This document shows positions 56,714 to 64,000 of a stretch of DNA of 64,000 nucleotides, piece after piece. The DNA lies in contig NZ_CP132932.1 in the NCBI RefSeq assembly GCF_040358985.1, forward strand, positions 1,054,001 through 1,118,000, written 5' to 3'. The notes below the pieces were generated by a model, which saw only the letters and a program-made list of their open reading frames with translations, made no database searches and had not been told where the DNA came from. A program made the position numbers and the translations under genes. This stretch comes from Tunturibacter empetritectus. Lineage in GTDB: Bacteria > Acidobacteriota > Terriglobia > Terriglobales > Acidobacteriaceae. Position 1 is the first letter of the stretch. Each line of letters opens with the position of its first letter.

Positions 56714-57532
56714 ATGCGACCCACTTCAACGAAGACATTTTACTTTCAATCCGATGCTCACTCGCTGGGCGGATTCGTTCAACATCCTTCGCAAAAAGTG
56801 ATCCCGTCACAGGCACATTCTTCGCTGCCGGCCGTAGGAGGCCATGTGACGACAACGACCGGAGCGTTCGATCACGACTCGGTCGTCTCATGCCGAACGG
56901 CTTACACACGCGTTTCGGGCAGAGAGCAAGGTGAGGAGGGGCCGTGGTCGATGGTGACTACCTCTGTCATCGAGGGGCTGAACATTATGGAGGTCGTGAC
57001 GGCCGATCGAATTGTGGGTCAGGTCTCCCTTCAGTACGCCAAGGGCGTTCGCTTCCCTCGCATTTCGTTTGCCGGTTCCCGGTTTGATGGGCTGCGAGTG
57101 GCAGGCCGCGATGTTGTGCCGGTGATGAACAAAAAGTTTATGACGCTGCAGTGCGAGGATGAAGACTGCCTTCCGCTCAAGGAGTTTCAGAAGGCAAGCC
57201 GCGAGCAGGGTCGCACTATAATCAAGAGCGCCAATGCTAAGAAAGTTAAATGGGTGCACGACAGATTTAGCTGGATGGATTCGGAACCGAAGCCAGGAGA
57301 AGATCGATGTGTTCTATGTTCCTTGGTGGATGGCGTGGATCAAGACGTTCCGGGTCGATCGTTCGGTCACGTTCTGGAGATTCCGGAGTTTGGCAGGATC
57401 TTTCTAGGGGAGTTTACTCCGAGTTGCGGGTCGGTCCGGCTCTCCATGATTCGGGCCGAGTTGGGTTGCAGTATCCAGGGGAATATCAGCGCGGGAGTTG
57501 TGGGGGGCGGGGGCTCAACTTTTCCACCATAG
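56714..57532 (+). CDS. Unknown protein of the sigma/CHAT operon
   Basis: Protein of 272 residues that I do not recognise. There is no signal peptide or membrane helix. Central segments SMVTTSVIEGLNIMEVVTADRIVGQVSLQY and FPRISFAGSRFDGLRVAGRDVVPVMN look like a beta-rich domain. Cys pairs occur in LQCEDEDCLP and EDRCVLCSLVDG. A segment near 210-235 (RSFGHVLEIPEFGRIFLGEFTPSCGS) precedes a Gly-rich C-terminus (GVVGGGGSTFPP). It lies between the anti-sigma and CHAT genes, and its stop shares one base with the CHAT start (TAGTG), so it is very probably part of the same system. Confidence 0.75.
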   Translation: MRPTSTKTFYFQSDAHSLGGFVQHPSQKVIPSQAHSSLPAVGGHVTTTTGAFDHDSVVSCRTAYTRVSGREQGEEGPWSMVTTSVIEGLNIMEVVTADRIVGQVSLQYAKGVRFPRISFAGSRFDGLRVAGRDVVPVMNKKFMTLQCEDEDCLPLKEFQKASREQGRTIIKSANAKKVKWVHDRFSWMDSEPKPGEDRCVLCSLVDGVDQDVPGRSFGHVLEIPEFGRIFLGEFTPSCGSVRLSMIRAELGCSIQGNISAGVVGGGGSTFPP

Positions 57533-60009
57533 TGCTCTTTGCGGCGACTGTGCTGGCCGCAACTTCATCAGGTTGCCGCTCCTCTCCTGTGAGCCGGGAT
57601 CCTGAGCAGACTTATCAAAGCATTCGCAGCGATGCCTTGCAGGGCAATCTCGATGTTGCCCAGCAGAGGGCGAAGAGGGCACGAGAAGACTTCTCTCAAA
57701 TGGGCTCGGATTGGCCCATGAAGTTTCGCATGCTTGAGGCTGAGATCCGCACATATCAAGGACAGCGCCAAGATGTTCTTGCCCTATTGACGGAGAAGGG
57801 TGTTTCTTATCCAACCGATGGTGATCTGGCGATCAAGAGAGATTTGCTGTGCGGTCAAGCGTACTCCGGGCTGAATAAGCCGGAGTTGGCTGATCAGGAT
57901 TTGCGCGAGGCCCGGCGTCTCACCGATTTGAGTCACTCAAAGCTAAACGGTGAGGTTCTTCGGGCCGAGGCCAAGATTCAGCTCTCCAACGACCATCCGG
58001 CAGAAGCTACAGCTCTCTATAAGAAGAGCCTGGGGGCTGCTCGAGAGCAGCGGGATACGTTCCTTGAAGCCAGTGACCTTTTGAATCTTGGGTTCGTCGA
58101 GTTGCAACAGGAACATTATGATGAAGCGGTGGCGTCGCTGGATGCGGCAACTGATTTTGCCAAGACGATTCAATCGCGGCAGCTCCTTCAAGTAGCACTG
58201 GGGAATCTTGGAGTCGCTTATTTTCATCTCGGTGACTTTGAGAAGGCTTTATATAACTTCAAACTGGCTGAAAAAGAAGCGAGAGAGACCGGCTCTACGT
58301 ACCTTGAGGTTAAGTGGCTTTGGAACGCCGGCTCGTCGAACTACGAACTTGGAAGACTTGATGATGCAAAGCTGGACTATGAACAGTCGCTGAAGGTGGC
58401 AACCGCGATCAACGCGCGGGAAGAGATTGCGGGGACCAATACTGAACTGGCGATGGTGCTATTTAAGAAAGGACAGCTCGATTCGGCCAAGAGTCACTGC
58501 GATGAGGCGATCCGGGCGGCAGCAGAGTCTGCAGACAAGTCGGCGAAGTTAGAACCTTTGTACGTCCAGGCACTTCTGGCGGTGCGGACGCCAAATGGAC
58601 AGAACCCAGAGCAGATGCTGCTGCAGGTCCATGAGGAGTCGATCGGAGCTCCCTATTTGAGATGGGATATCGAAGATTCCCTGGGCAATTATTACAACGA
58701 CAGGCATAGGACAGTTCAAGCGGAGCACTGGTATCGTGAATCGATTCACACCTTCGAAGCGAAACGAGACTCCGTTAAGAACGAAGAGCTTAAGTTGCCT
58801 TTTTTTGGCCACGGGGATGCGCTCTATAGAGACTATGCGGATTTTCTGATCTCTTCGCGTCGGCAGAGGGAGGCTTTGAAGCTTCTTGACCTCGGCCGCG
58901 CGCGAACGCTGGAGGAGGGTCTGGGAGCCGCGAAACAGATTTTGGTGACCCTAAAGGAAGACGTTGATCCGCAGGCGATCGCTCGCAGACATAACGCTGC
59001 AATTCTCTTCTATTCTCTGGGAGCAGAGAAGTCTTACTTGTGGGCTGTGACAGCTACTCATACTAGTCTGTTTGTGCTTCCGAAGAAGCAGGAGATCGAA
59101 TCTCATGTTCAGAGTTACCAGAGAGCGATTTTGAAGTCGAGTGATGCGCTGCGCGAGGGGAATGTTGACGGGAGATACCTCTATGACACGATCGTCGCTC
59201 CAGCTGCGTCGATGATTCCGGATGGGACAAAGGTGTTTATCATTCCTGATGGCGGCCTCAATGGGTTGAACTTCGAGACTCTGTTGAAGCCGGGTGGCGA
59301 AAGACTGCATTACTGGATCGAAGATGTGACGCTGACGAACGCGAACTCAATTCGGCTTCTGTCGCGGCTCGATTCGGTGTCTTCCAAAGATGCGAATGAT
59401 CTACTGTTGATCGGCAATCCGGTCTCTTCGGGCTCGGAGTATGAAAGCCTGCCTAACGCGCCGGCTGAAGTCGATAGGATCAAGAGACATTTTCCAGTGG
59501 ACCGAGAGACGGTGTTGACGCAGGCAGAGGCTGTGCCTTCGGCGTATGGAACAGTCAGGCCGGATCGTTTTGCGTACATCCACTTCGTCGCTCATGGAAC
59601 TGCGAGTCGGCTTAGTCCGCTGGATTCGGCGGTGGTGCTTTCGGCGCCTGCCGCACACGCGGATGACTATAAGCTGTATGCGAGAGAGATTGTGCGTCAT
59701 CCGTTGCACGCCCGGCTTGTGACTATCTCGTCCTGTTATGGATCTGGGCTTCGTGCTTACGCGGGAGAGGAGCTGGTGGGTCTGTCCTGGGCGTTCCTGC
59801 GCGCGGGTGCGCACAACGTCATTGGAGCGTTGTGGGAGGTAAACGACGCTTCGACACCGCAACTGATGGATCGCTTATATGGCGGACTTGAAGGCGGAAG
59901 CAATCCGGACGAGGCGCTTCGAGCGGCTAAGTTAGAGATGATGCGCTCCAACGGTGTCATGCGCAAGCCTATGTATTGGGCAGCTTTTCAGCTTTACGCC
60001 GGTTCGTGA
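57532..60009 (+). CDS. TPR-CHAT predicted cysteine protease, probable lipoprotein
   Basis: About 825 residues. The N-terminus is hydrophobic and ends at a Cys (LFAATVLAATSSGC), suggesting export as a lipoprotein. About 430 residues of TPR-like helical repeats follow (for example LLNLGFVELQQEHYDEAVASLDAA and ALGNLGVAYFHLGDFEKALYNFKLAEKEA). The C-terminal CHAT peptidase domain has IHFVAHGTASRLSPL with the catalytic His and LVTISSCYGSGLRAYAGEELVGLSWAFLRAGA with the catalytic Cys, both intact. The GTG at 57532 overlaps the previous stop; a TTG at 57466 would add a basic n-region and is a real alternative. The open frame reaches 57307. CHAT proteases cleave specific protein partners; here the likely partners are encoded in the same operon. 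Confidence 0.9.
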   Translation: MLFAATVLAATSSGCRSSPVSRDPEQTYQSIRSDALQGNLDVAQQRAKRAREDFSQMGSDWPMKFRMLEAEIRTYQGQRQDVLALLTEKGVSYPTDGDLAIKRDLLCGQAYSGLNKPELADQDLREARRLTDLSHSKLNGEVLRAEAKIQLSNDHPAEATALYKKSLGAAREQRDTFLEASDLLNLGFVELQQEHYDEAVASLDAATDFAKTIQSRQLLQVALGNLGVAYFHLGDFEKALYNFKLAEKEARETGSTYLEVKWLWNAGSSNYELGRLDDAKLDYEQSLKVATAINAREEIAGTNTELAMVLFKKGQLDSAKSHCDEAIRAAAESADKSAKLEPLYVQALLAVRTPNGQNPEQMLLQVHEESIGAPYLRWDIEDSLGNYYNDRHRTVQAEHWYRESIHTFEAKRDSVKNEELKLPFFGHGDALYRDYADFLISSRRQREALKLLDLGRARTLEEGLGAAKQILVTLKEDVDPQAIARRHNAAILFYSLGAEKSYLWAVTATHTSLFVLPKKQEIESHVQSYQRAILKSSDALREGNVDGRYLYDTIVAPAASMIPDGTKVFIIPDGGLNGLNFETLLKPGGERLHYWIEDVTLTNANSIRLLSRLDSVSSKDANDLLLIGNPVSSGSEYESLPNAPAEVDRIKRHFPVDRETVLTQAEAVPSAYGTVRPDRFAYIHFVAHGTASRLSPLDSAVVLSAPAAHADDYKLYAREIVRHPLHARLVTISSCYGSGLRAYAGEELVGLSWAFLRAGAHNVIGALWEVNDASTPQLMDRLYGGLEGGSNPDEALRAAKLEMMRSNGVMRKPMYWAAFQLYAGS

Positions 60010-60415
60010 GAGATTTGCAGCTGTCTTGGCAGGCTTAGATCGATTTGGCCATCTTTAGAATGGTTCAGGCAAGTAGTCGGAGATGTTGAAACGATCTTGT
60101 GGTAGCCATCACTATTGTGTGCAGGGACAAATTGATCTTGAGTTCCAGCCAGTTGAGTTGTTCGGGCTGGTGATGCCTGCGAGAGGTGACGGGAGACATC
60201 ACCTCCGCAGGTTTCTACTTTTTCAGGACGATCTCTCAGACGGATCTCGTAGACCAATGAGTTTGCGACACCTTGGTCGTGAAGCATCTCCTCAAGATGG
60301 ACTTACCAGGGTGCAGCCGCGGAACGTTAGTGAAGGCTCGGGCGCGACATCGAAAGCCACAGACTTAGAAGGTATGATGTTTGCGTCTACGAGGTTGAGG
60401 ACGAGGAGATATTTT
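60010..60415. other. Gene-free interval before the MliC-like gene
   Basis: An open frame from 60083 runs in phase into the MliC-like gene, but the upstream part lacks family resemblance and a ribosome site. No repeat or hairpin noticed. A promoter for the next gene is expected in 60300-60400. Confidence 0.4.
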
Positions 60416-60802
60416 ATGCGGGCATCATTGAAGAAGACTCTGGCCGGTTTGACTGTTCTTGCTTGTTGCGCTTTTGCGAGAGCCACTGACGTAACGATCC
60501 ACCTGAATAGTACAGAGCCGATCTCACGGAACACGATGAAGTACCAATGTGACGGCCAGGGAAGCAAGATGGGACTGCCTGCAGGAATATTTTCGGTGGA
60601 GTATATAAACGGAGCGGGTAACAGTCTTGCGATTGTTCCCGTTGCCGGACATTCTCTGATCTTTGCAAATGTAACTTCGGGGTCGGGAGCGCGATATGCG
60701 GCTGGGAGCTATATCTGGTGGGAGGCTGGAGGCCGGGGAGTTACCTTTTCGTCGGATTCAATTGCAGGCACGATGACCTCTGAATGTCATCGTGCGGAGT
60801 AA
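60416..60802 (+). CDS. MliC-like C-type lysozyme inhibitor
   Basis: Exported protein of 128 residues. The signal peptide MRASLKKTLAGLTVLACCAFARA precedes a small beta domain with MKYQCDGQG, FSVEYINGAGNSLAIVPVAGHSLIFANVTSGSGARYAAGSYIWWEAGGRGVTF, residues 40-112. This pattern (YxCdG, VxYxNG, SGARYxxGxYxWWxxG) is the MliC/PliC family, which blocks host or predator c-type lysozyme. It has AGGAG seven bases before the ATG at 60416. Its position after the CHAT operon may be chance, but both would act at the envelope. The family call is from remembered motifs. Confidence 0.78.
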   Translation: MRASLKKTLAGLTVLACCAFARATDVTIHLNSTEPISRNTMKYQCDGQGSKMGLPAGIFSVEYINGAGNSLAIVPVAGHSLIFANVTSGSGARYAAGSYIWWEAGGRGVTFSSDSIAGTMTSECHRAE

Positions 60803-60924
60803 TCCGCATCACGATAGTATTTCTGCAAGGGTCAGATAGGTGTTTATGACTGCCGATTGGCCTGGTCTGGATACGCTACCTATCACCCATCTCCTAGTCT
60901 CGCCGGAAGAGAGACCCTTTTTTT

Positions 60925-62226
60925 ATGCATTTTGAAGAGATCGAAGCAGCCGCTGCAAGCTCGGAGACGGGCGCTCCAGGGTGGAGGTTTGCCGTAGCGG
61001 CCGGCATTCTGGGTTGGATTCTCGATGCATTCGATTTTTTTGTCGTCGTCTTTCTGATATCGGAGCTGATGGGCAAATTTCACGTGGGGAAGGCCGCGAT
61101 TGTGTGGAGCATGACACTGACGCTGGCCATGCGACCGATTGGAGCGTTATTCTTCGGGGCCCTAGCCGATAAGTTCGGACGCAAGAAACCGCTGATTGCT
61201 TGCGTTCTGTACTTCTCGGCGGTGACCGTACTGAGCGGGCTTGCGCCGACGTATTGGATATTTATGGCGATGAGACTGTTGTACGGTCTCGGAATGGGTG
61301 GCTATTGGGGTATTGGCGCTTCCTATGCGATGGAGAGCGCTCCTCGGCACAGGCGTGGCGTTCTCTCTGGTCTTATGCAGGGTGGTTATCCGTTCGGGTA
61401 TCTCATGGCGGCAATCGGAATGCAGACGATAGCGCCGAGGTTCGGCTGGCAGGCGATGTTCTTTGTGGGGGTTGGGGTCACGCTAGTGATTGTTGTGCTG
61501 GCTGCAGTGGCGCCTGAATCGGCGGCCTGGCGGTTGCATCGGACGCCATCTCTCGGAAAGATATTCGGAACGCTGTTTCAACACTTAGGCGTCTTCGGAT
61601 ACCTTTTGCTGTTGATGGCAGCGATCACCTGCCTCTCTCACGGTACCCAGGATCTTTATCCCGACTTTCTGAAGACGCTGCCATGGATGAACGGCGTCAC
61701 CGTGCTGGGAATGAACGCTACGTTTGGAGTTCCGGTGATCTACAACATTGGAGCGATCATCGGGGCTATTGTGGTGGGGGCGATGTCGGAGCGGATTGGG
61801 CGTCGGTATGCCGTGATGGCTGCGCTTGGGGTGTGTCTGCTGGCGATGCCGATGTGGGCATTCGGCGGCTCAGTGCTGGCGATTGTGGTTGGATCTTACT
61901 TGATGCAGAGCGGCGTGCAGGGGGCGTTTGGCGTGATTCCGGCGCACCTGAATGAGTTGGCTCCGGATGCGATTCGCGGGTTGTTTCCTGGGTTTGTGTA
62001 TCAGCTCGGCGTGCTGTTTGCTTCGCCTGTGCTGCCGCTGCAGAATCTGTTGCGAAGCAGATTTGGCTATCCTTGGGCGTTATGTTCCTTTGAGACGCTG
62101 GTGATCGTTTCGCTGCTTCTGATCTTCTGGTTTGGTCCGGAGAAGCGAGGCAGAAGCTTCGTGACAGGCCATCGAGCGGAGGCGACCGAGGAGGTGTCCT
62201 CGAGAGATAACGTTGCGCTGAGATAA
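60925..62226 (+). CDS. MFS transporter, SHS (lactate/sialate-type) family
   Basis: Inner-membrane transporter of 433 residues with 12 helices. WRFAVAAGILGWILDAFDFFVVVFLISEL is the SHS/MHS first helix, GALADKFGRKKPL is the MFS loop 2-3 motif, and CLSHGTQDLYPDFL near residue 235 is diagnostic of the sialate:H+ / lactate:H+ (SHS) group. Substrates are likely monocarboxylates such as lactate or pyruvate, or sialic acid. It has no operon partner. A poor ribosome site (GGAAGAGAGACCC) lies some 12-20 bases upstream of the ATG. Confidence 0.9.
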   Translation: MHFEEIEAAAASSETGAPGWRFAVAAGILGWILDAFDFFVVVFLISELMGKFHVGKAAIVWSMTLTLAMRPIGALFFGALADKFGRKKPLIACVLYFSAVTVLSGLAPTYWIFMAMRLLYGLGMGGYWGIGASYAMESAPRHRRGVLSGLMQGGYPFGYLMAAIGMQTIAPRFGWQAMFFVGVGVTLVIVVLAAVAPESAAWRLHRTPSLGKIFGTLFQHLGVFGYLLLLMAAITCLSHGTQDLYPDFLKTLPWMNGVTVLGMNATFGVPVIYNIGAIIGAIVVGAMSERIGRRYAVMAALGVCLLAMPMWAFGGSVLAIVVGSYLMQSGVQGAFGVIPAHLNELAPDAIRGLFPGFVYQLGVLFASPVLPLQNLLRSRFGYPWALCSFETLVIVSLLLIFWFGPEKRGRSFVTGHRAEATEEVSSRDNVALR

Positions 62227-62259
62227 GTTTTAGAGAATTTGTTGGTGAGCGACCCGGAT

Positions 62260-62460
62260 TCAGGCCAACAGCTGCTGCGGGATAGGGGTCCGTCTGGCTG
62301 AGAAGTAGGGATGACAGATGTGGCGCAAGTCAACGCCAGACTTATCAGCCTCCTGTTCATGCTTTGAAACAACAGTCGCTAGACAGTTCAAACAAATCGA
62401 ATCAGATGATCCATCCATCTTCGGGCGACGGGGATGTGTTGCAGCGGCTTGATCGGCCAT
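62260..62460 (-). CDS. Small CxxC / HxC protein, possible zinc-binding
   Basis: Protein of 66 residues. A central ICLNCLATVVSKHEQEAD then DLRHICHPY gives a C-x2-C and an H-x2-C, together a plausible zinc site. Small proteins with the pattern SICLxC...TV...HxC are frequent in acidobacteria but lack an assigned function. It is convergent with the MFS gene, 33 bases beyond its stop. GGAGACCCT lies directly upstream of the ATG at 62460. Confidence 0.65.
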   Translation of the reverse strand: MADQAAATHPRRPKMDGSSDSICLNCLATVVSKHEQEADKSGVDLRHICHPYFSARRTPIPQQLLA

Positions 62461-62592
62461 AGGGTCTCCTCTACAAGGTTACTATGTTTTGTTGTCCGAT
62501 GAGTAAACTGTCGCAGGAGTTGCCTGGGGCGCCCTGGAACTTACCGTCGGTGTCGAGTTACGGACGCCGCCCAGGGGAGCCGCCGCGATCTC

Positions 62593-62829
62593 CTAGAGGT
62601 CTTTTTGGGTCAGATTCGACTTTCGAGCCTCCACCTTCAACTGATCGTTGATGGTTGCAAGGCGCTCATTAATAACGGCGATTGATTCGGCCCAAGTCTT
62701 GAAGGTTTCGGTGGTGTAGCCGGCATCGAAGGTTCGCGGGTGCGGCTCTTTTGCGGAGTGCCTTCGCTTGGCCTCTTCGAGCCTCTGTTGAAAATATGCA
62801 AGCCGTTGTTTGAGATCTTCTTCGCTCAT
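62593..62829 (-). CDS. Small coiled-coil hypothetical protein
   Basis: Protein of 78 residues, highly charged and helical: SEEDLKQRLAYFQQRLEEAKRRH, a short break, then ETFKTWAESIAVINERLATINDQLKVEARK. The heptad-like spacing suggests a coiled coil. No family recognised. No strong ribosome site is seen before the ATG at 62829, so the call is moderate. Confidence 0.55.
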   Translation of the reverse strand: MSEEDLKQRLAYFQQRLEEAKRRHSAKEPHPRTFDAGYTTETFKTWAESIAVINERLATINDQLKVEARKSNLTQKDL

Positions 62830-63204
62830 GCCAGTAGTTAGTATATTTGATGCAAATCCGCAACTCGCGATTGTGCCTCGAAGTTGCCTGTCGAGTGGAA
62901 AACTTTGAACTGCCTGGATCGCAATGAGTTTTGATGATTTTGCTTATCGTCTAGTGACAAGACGAACGAGGTGATTGGAGCCATCACCGATGGTTCGTGA
63001 ATGTCATATGAATTATTTTCCCGTAAATTATTTAGACTTTGCAATATTTTATTGCTGCCGCCTCTGAGCCGTCTCTAGCATCGATCATAGAGGGAGTCGA
63101 GCATAAGGAGTCGGCACGACACTAGTACTTCCCTGTCGACTGCATAGTTTTAAGTTCTCACCTCTCTCTGCAACAGAAGCAGGCTACTAGAAACGAGGCA
63201 CGCC
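62830..63204. other. Intergenic region upstream of glycogen phosphorylase
   Basis: No gene or repeat noted. AT-rich stretch TGAATTATTTTCCCGTAAAT near 63009 may contain a promoter. Confidence 0.4.
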
Positions 63205-64000
63205 ATGCAGGAACCAACGCCGAAGGGGCATGACCTGATAGTTGATGACGATCGGACCAGCATCACGGTTCCGGCGCTCAAACAAGCGATTCTGGATAAT
63301 CTGTTCTACGTTGTGGGCAAGCGAGCCGAGGTGGCGACGGACATGGATCACTTCATGGCTCTCGCCTATACAGTGCGAGACCGGATTCTGGCCCGCTGGC
63401 TTACGACCAAAGGAGATTACGTAAAGCATCACATGCGTACTGTCCATTATTTGTCGGCTGAGTTTTTGATGGGACCTCATCTGGCAAACAACCTACTCAA
63501 TCTTGGACTCCAGGAGGCTGTTCGCCAGGCAACGTCGGAGCTCGATCTTGACCTCGATCTATTGATCAAGCAGGAGAGTGAGCCTGGATTGGGCAATGGT
63601 GGACTTGGTCGACTTGCAGCGTGCTATCTCGACTCATTGGCAACGCTGGGAGTTCCTGCGATGGGGTACGGGATTCGCTATGAGTACGGCATGTTTCATC
63701 AGACGATCCGTGATGGCTGGCAGGTCGAGCTCACGGACTACTGGCTGCGCTACGGCAATCCCTGGGAGATTCGGCGTCCCCAGGCCGACGTCGAAGTAGC
63801 CTTCGGCGGGCATACTCAGTCTTGGAGAGATCCCTTCGGCGAGTACAAGGTGCAGTGGATTCCCGGGGAAGTGGTCAAGGGAATTCCTTACGACACGCCG
63901 ATCCTGGGGTATCGCTCGGGAGTCGCAAACACTCTCCGCCTGTGGAGGTCCGAAGCGACCGAATCCTTCTACTTTGAACGCTTCAACAGCGGTGACTATG
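63205..64000 (+). CDS. glgP: Glycogen phosphorylase, 5' part (cut by window end)
   Basis: The frame stays open from the ATG at 63205 to the window end (265 residues of an expected 800 or so). GAGG lies six bases before the ATG. Family marks are HYLSAEFLMGPHLANNLLNLG near residue 82, EPGLGNGGLGRLAACYLDSLATLGVPAMGYGIRYEYG near 130-165, then DGWQVELTDYWLRYGNPWE, and FGEYKVQWIPGEVVKGIPYDTPILGYRSG. It phosphorolyses alpha-1,4-glucans to glucose-1-phosphate with a PLP cofactor; the PLP lysine lies beyond the window. Confidence 0.95.
   Translation, partial: MQEPTPKGHDLIVDDDRTSITVPALKQAILDNLFYVVGKRAEVATDMDHFMALAYTVRDRILARWLTTKGDYVKHHMRTVHYLSAEFLMGPHLANNLLNLGLQEAVRQATSELDLDLDLLIKQESEPGLGNGGLGRLAACYLDSLATLGVPAMGYGIRYEYGMFHQTIRDGWQVELTDYWLRYGNPWEIRRPQADVEVAFGGHTQSWRDPFGEYKVQWIPGEVVKGIPYDTPILGYRSGVANTLRLWRSEATESFYFERFNSGDY

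Overview
The window looks like chromosomal DNA of a moderately GC-rich Gram-negative soil heterotroph, most likely an acidobacterium of the Terriglobales (Edaphobacter / Granulicella / Terriglobus group). This is an inference from gene content: an Oar-like TonB-dependent receptor with an N-terminal carboxypeptidase-regulatory-like domain, a giant Ig-like/FG-GAP surface protein, an ECF sigma / anti-sigma / CHAT locus, an ETF with a membrane heterodisulfide-reductase-like partner, and several families of dispersed intergenic repeats. I found no rRNA, tRNA, CRISPR array or prophage.

Layout. 1-6.4 kb: exported alpha/beta hydrolase, exported amidohydrolase, a lone AAA ATPase between two direct repeats, and a yggS-permease pair. 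6.4-13.5 kb (minus): a 2166-residue Ig-like/FG-GAP protein followed by a small outer-membrane barrel. 13.9-19.6 kb: amino-sugar catabolism (SIS-domain NagB-II-like deaminase, NagA, GntR/HutC regulator, NagP/FucP-like transporter, NanE epimerase). 19.7-20.8 kb: Tat-exported lactonase-like propeller. 20.9-23.0 kb: a complete IS1595-group element with exact 23-bp inverted repeats and an 8-bp target duplication; it carries a Cas2/SinR-like passenger gene and sits in a dispersed repeat. 23.4-27 kb: CGNR zinc-finger protein, RlpA, membrane protein, HSL-type esterase. 27-31.6 kb (minus): etfB-etfA-FeS oxidoreductase. 31.9-35.3 kb (minus): GH1 glycosidase and a membrane MutS-like ATPase. 35.6-44.6 kb (minus): TonB-dependent receptor, FadR-type GntR regulator, penicillin acylase-type hydrolase, NPP-type phosphodiesterase.

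44.8-55 kb holds a near-complete reductive pyrimidine degradation pathway: NCS1 base importer, PreT/PreA dihydropyrimidine dehydrogenase, dihydropyrimidinase, M20 ureidopropionase-type amidohydrolase, class III aminotransferase and, convergent to it, methylmalonate-semialdehyde dehydrogenase. Together these could take uracil or thymine to beta-alanine or beta-aminoisobutyrate and on to acyl-CoA. A 23-codon ORF with a strong ribosome site overlaps the preT start.

55.3-60.8 kb: ECF sigma factor, zinc-binding membrane anti-sigma factor, an unknown protein and a TPR-CHAT predicted protease, followed by an MliC-like lysozyme inhibitor. 60.9-64 kb: SHS-type MFS transporter, two small proteins, and the 5' part of a glycogen phosphorylase that runs off the window end. 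Many genes were given starts inside their longest open frame, on the basis of ribosome sites, signal peptides or family length; each such choice is explained in its entry.
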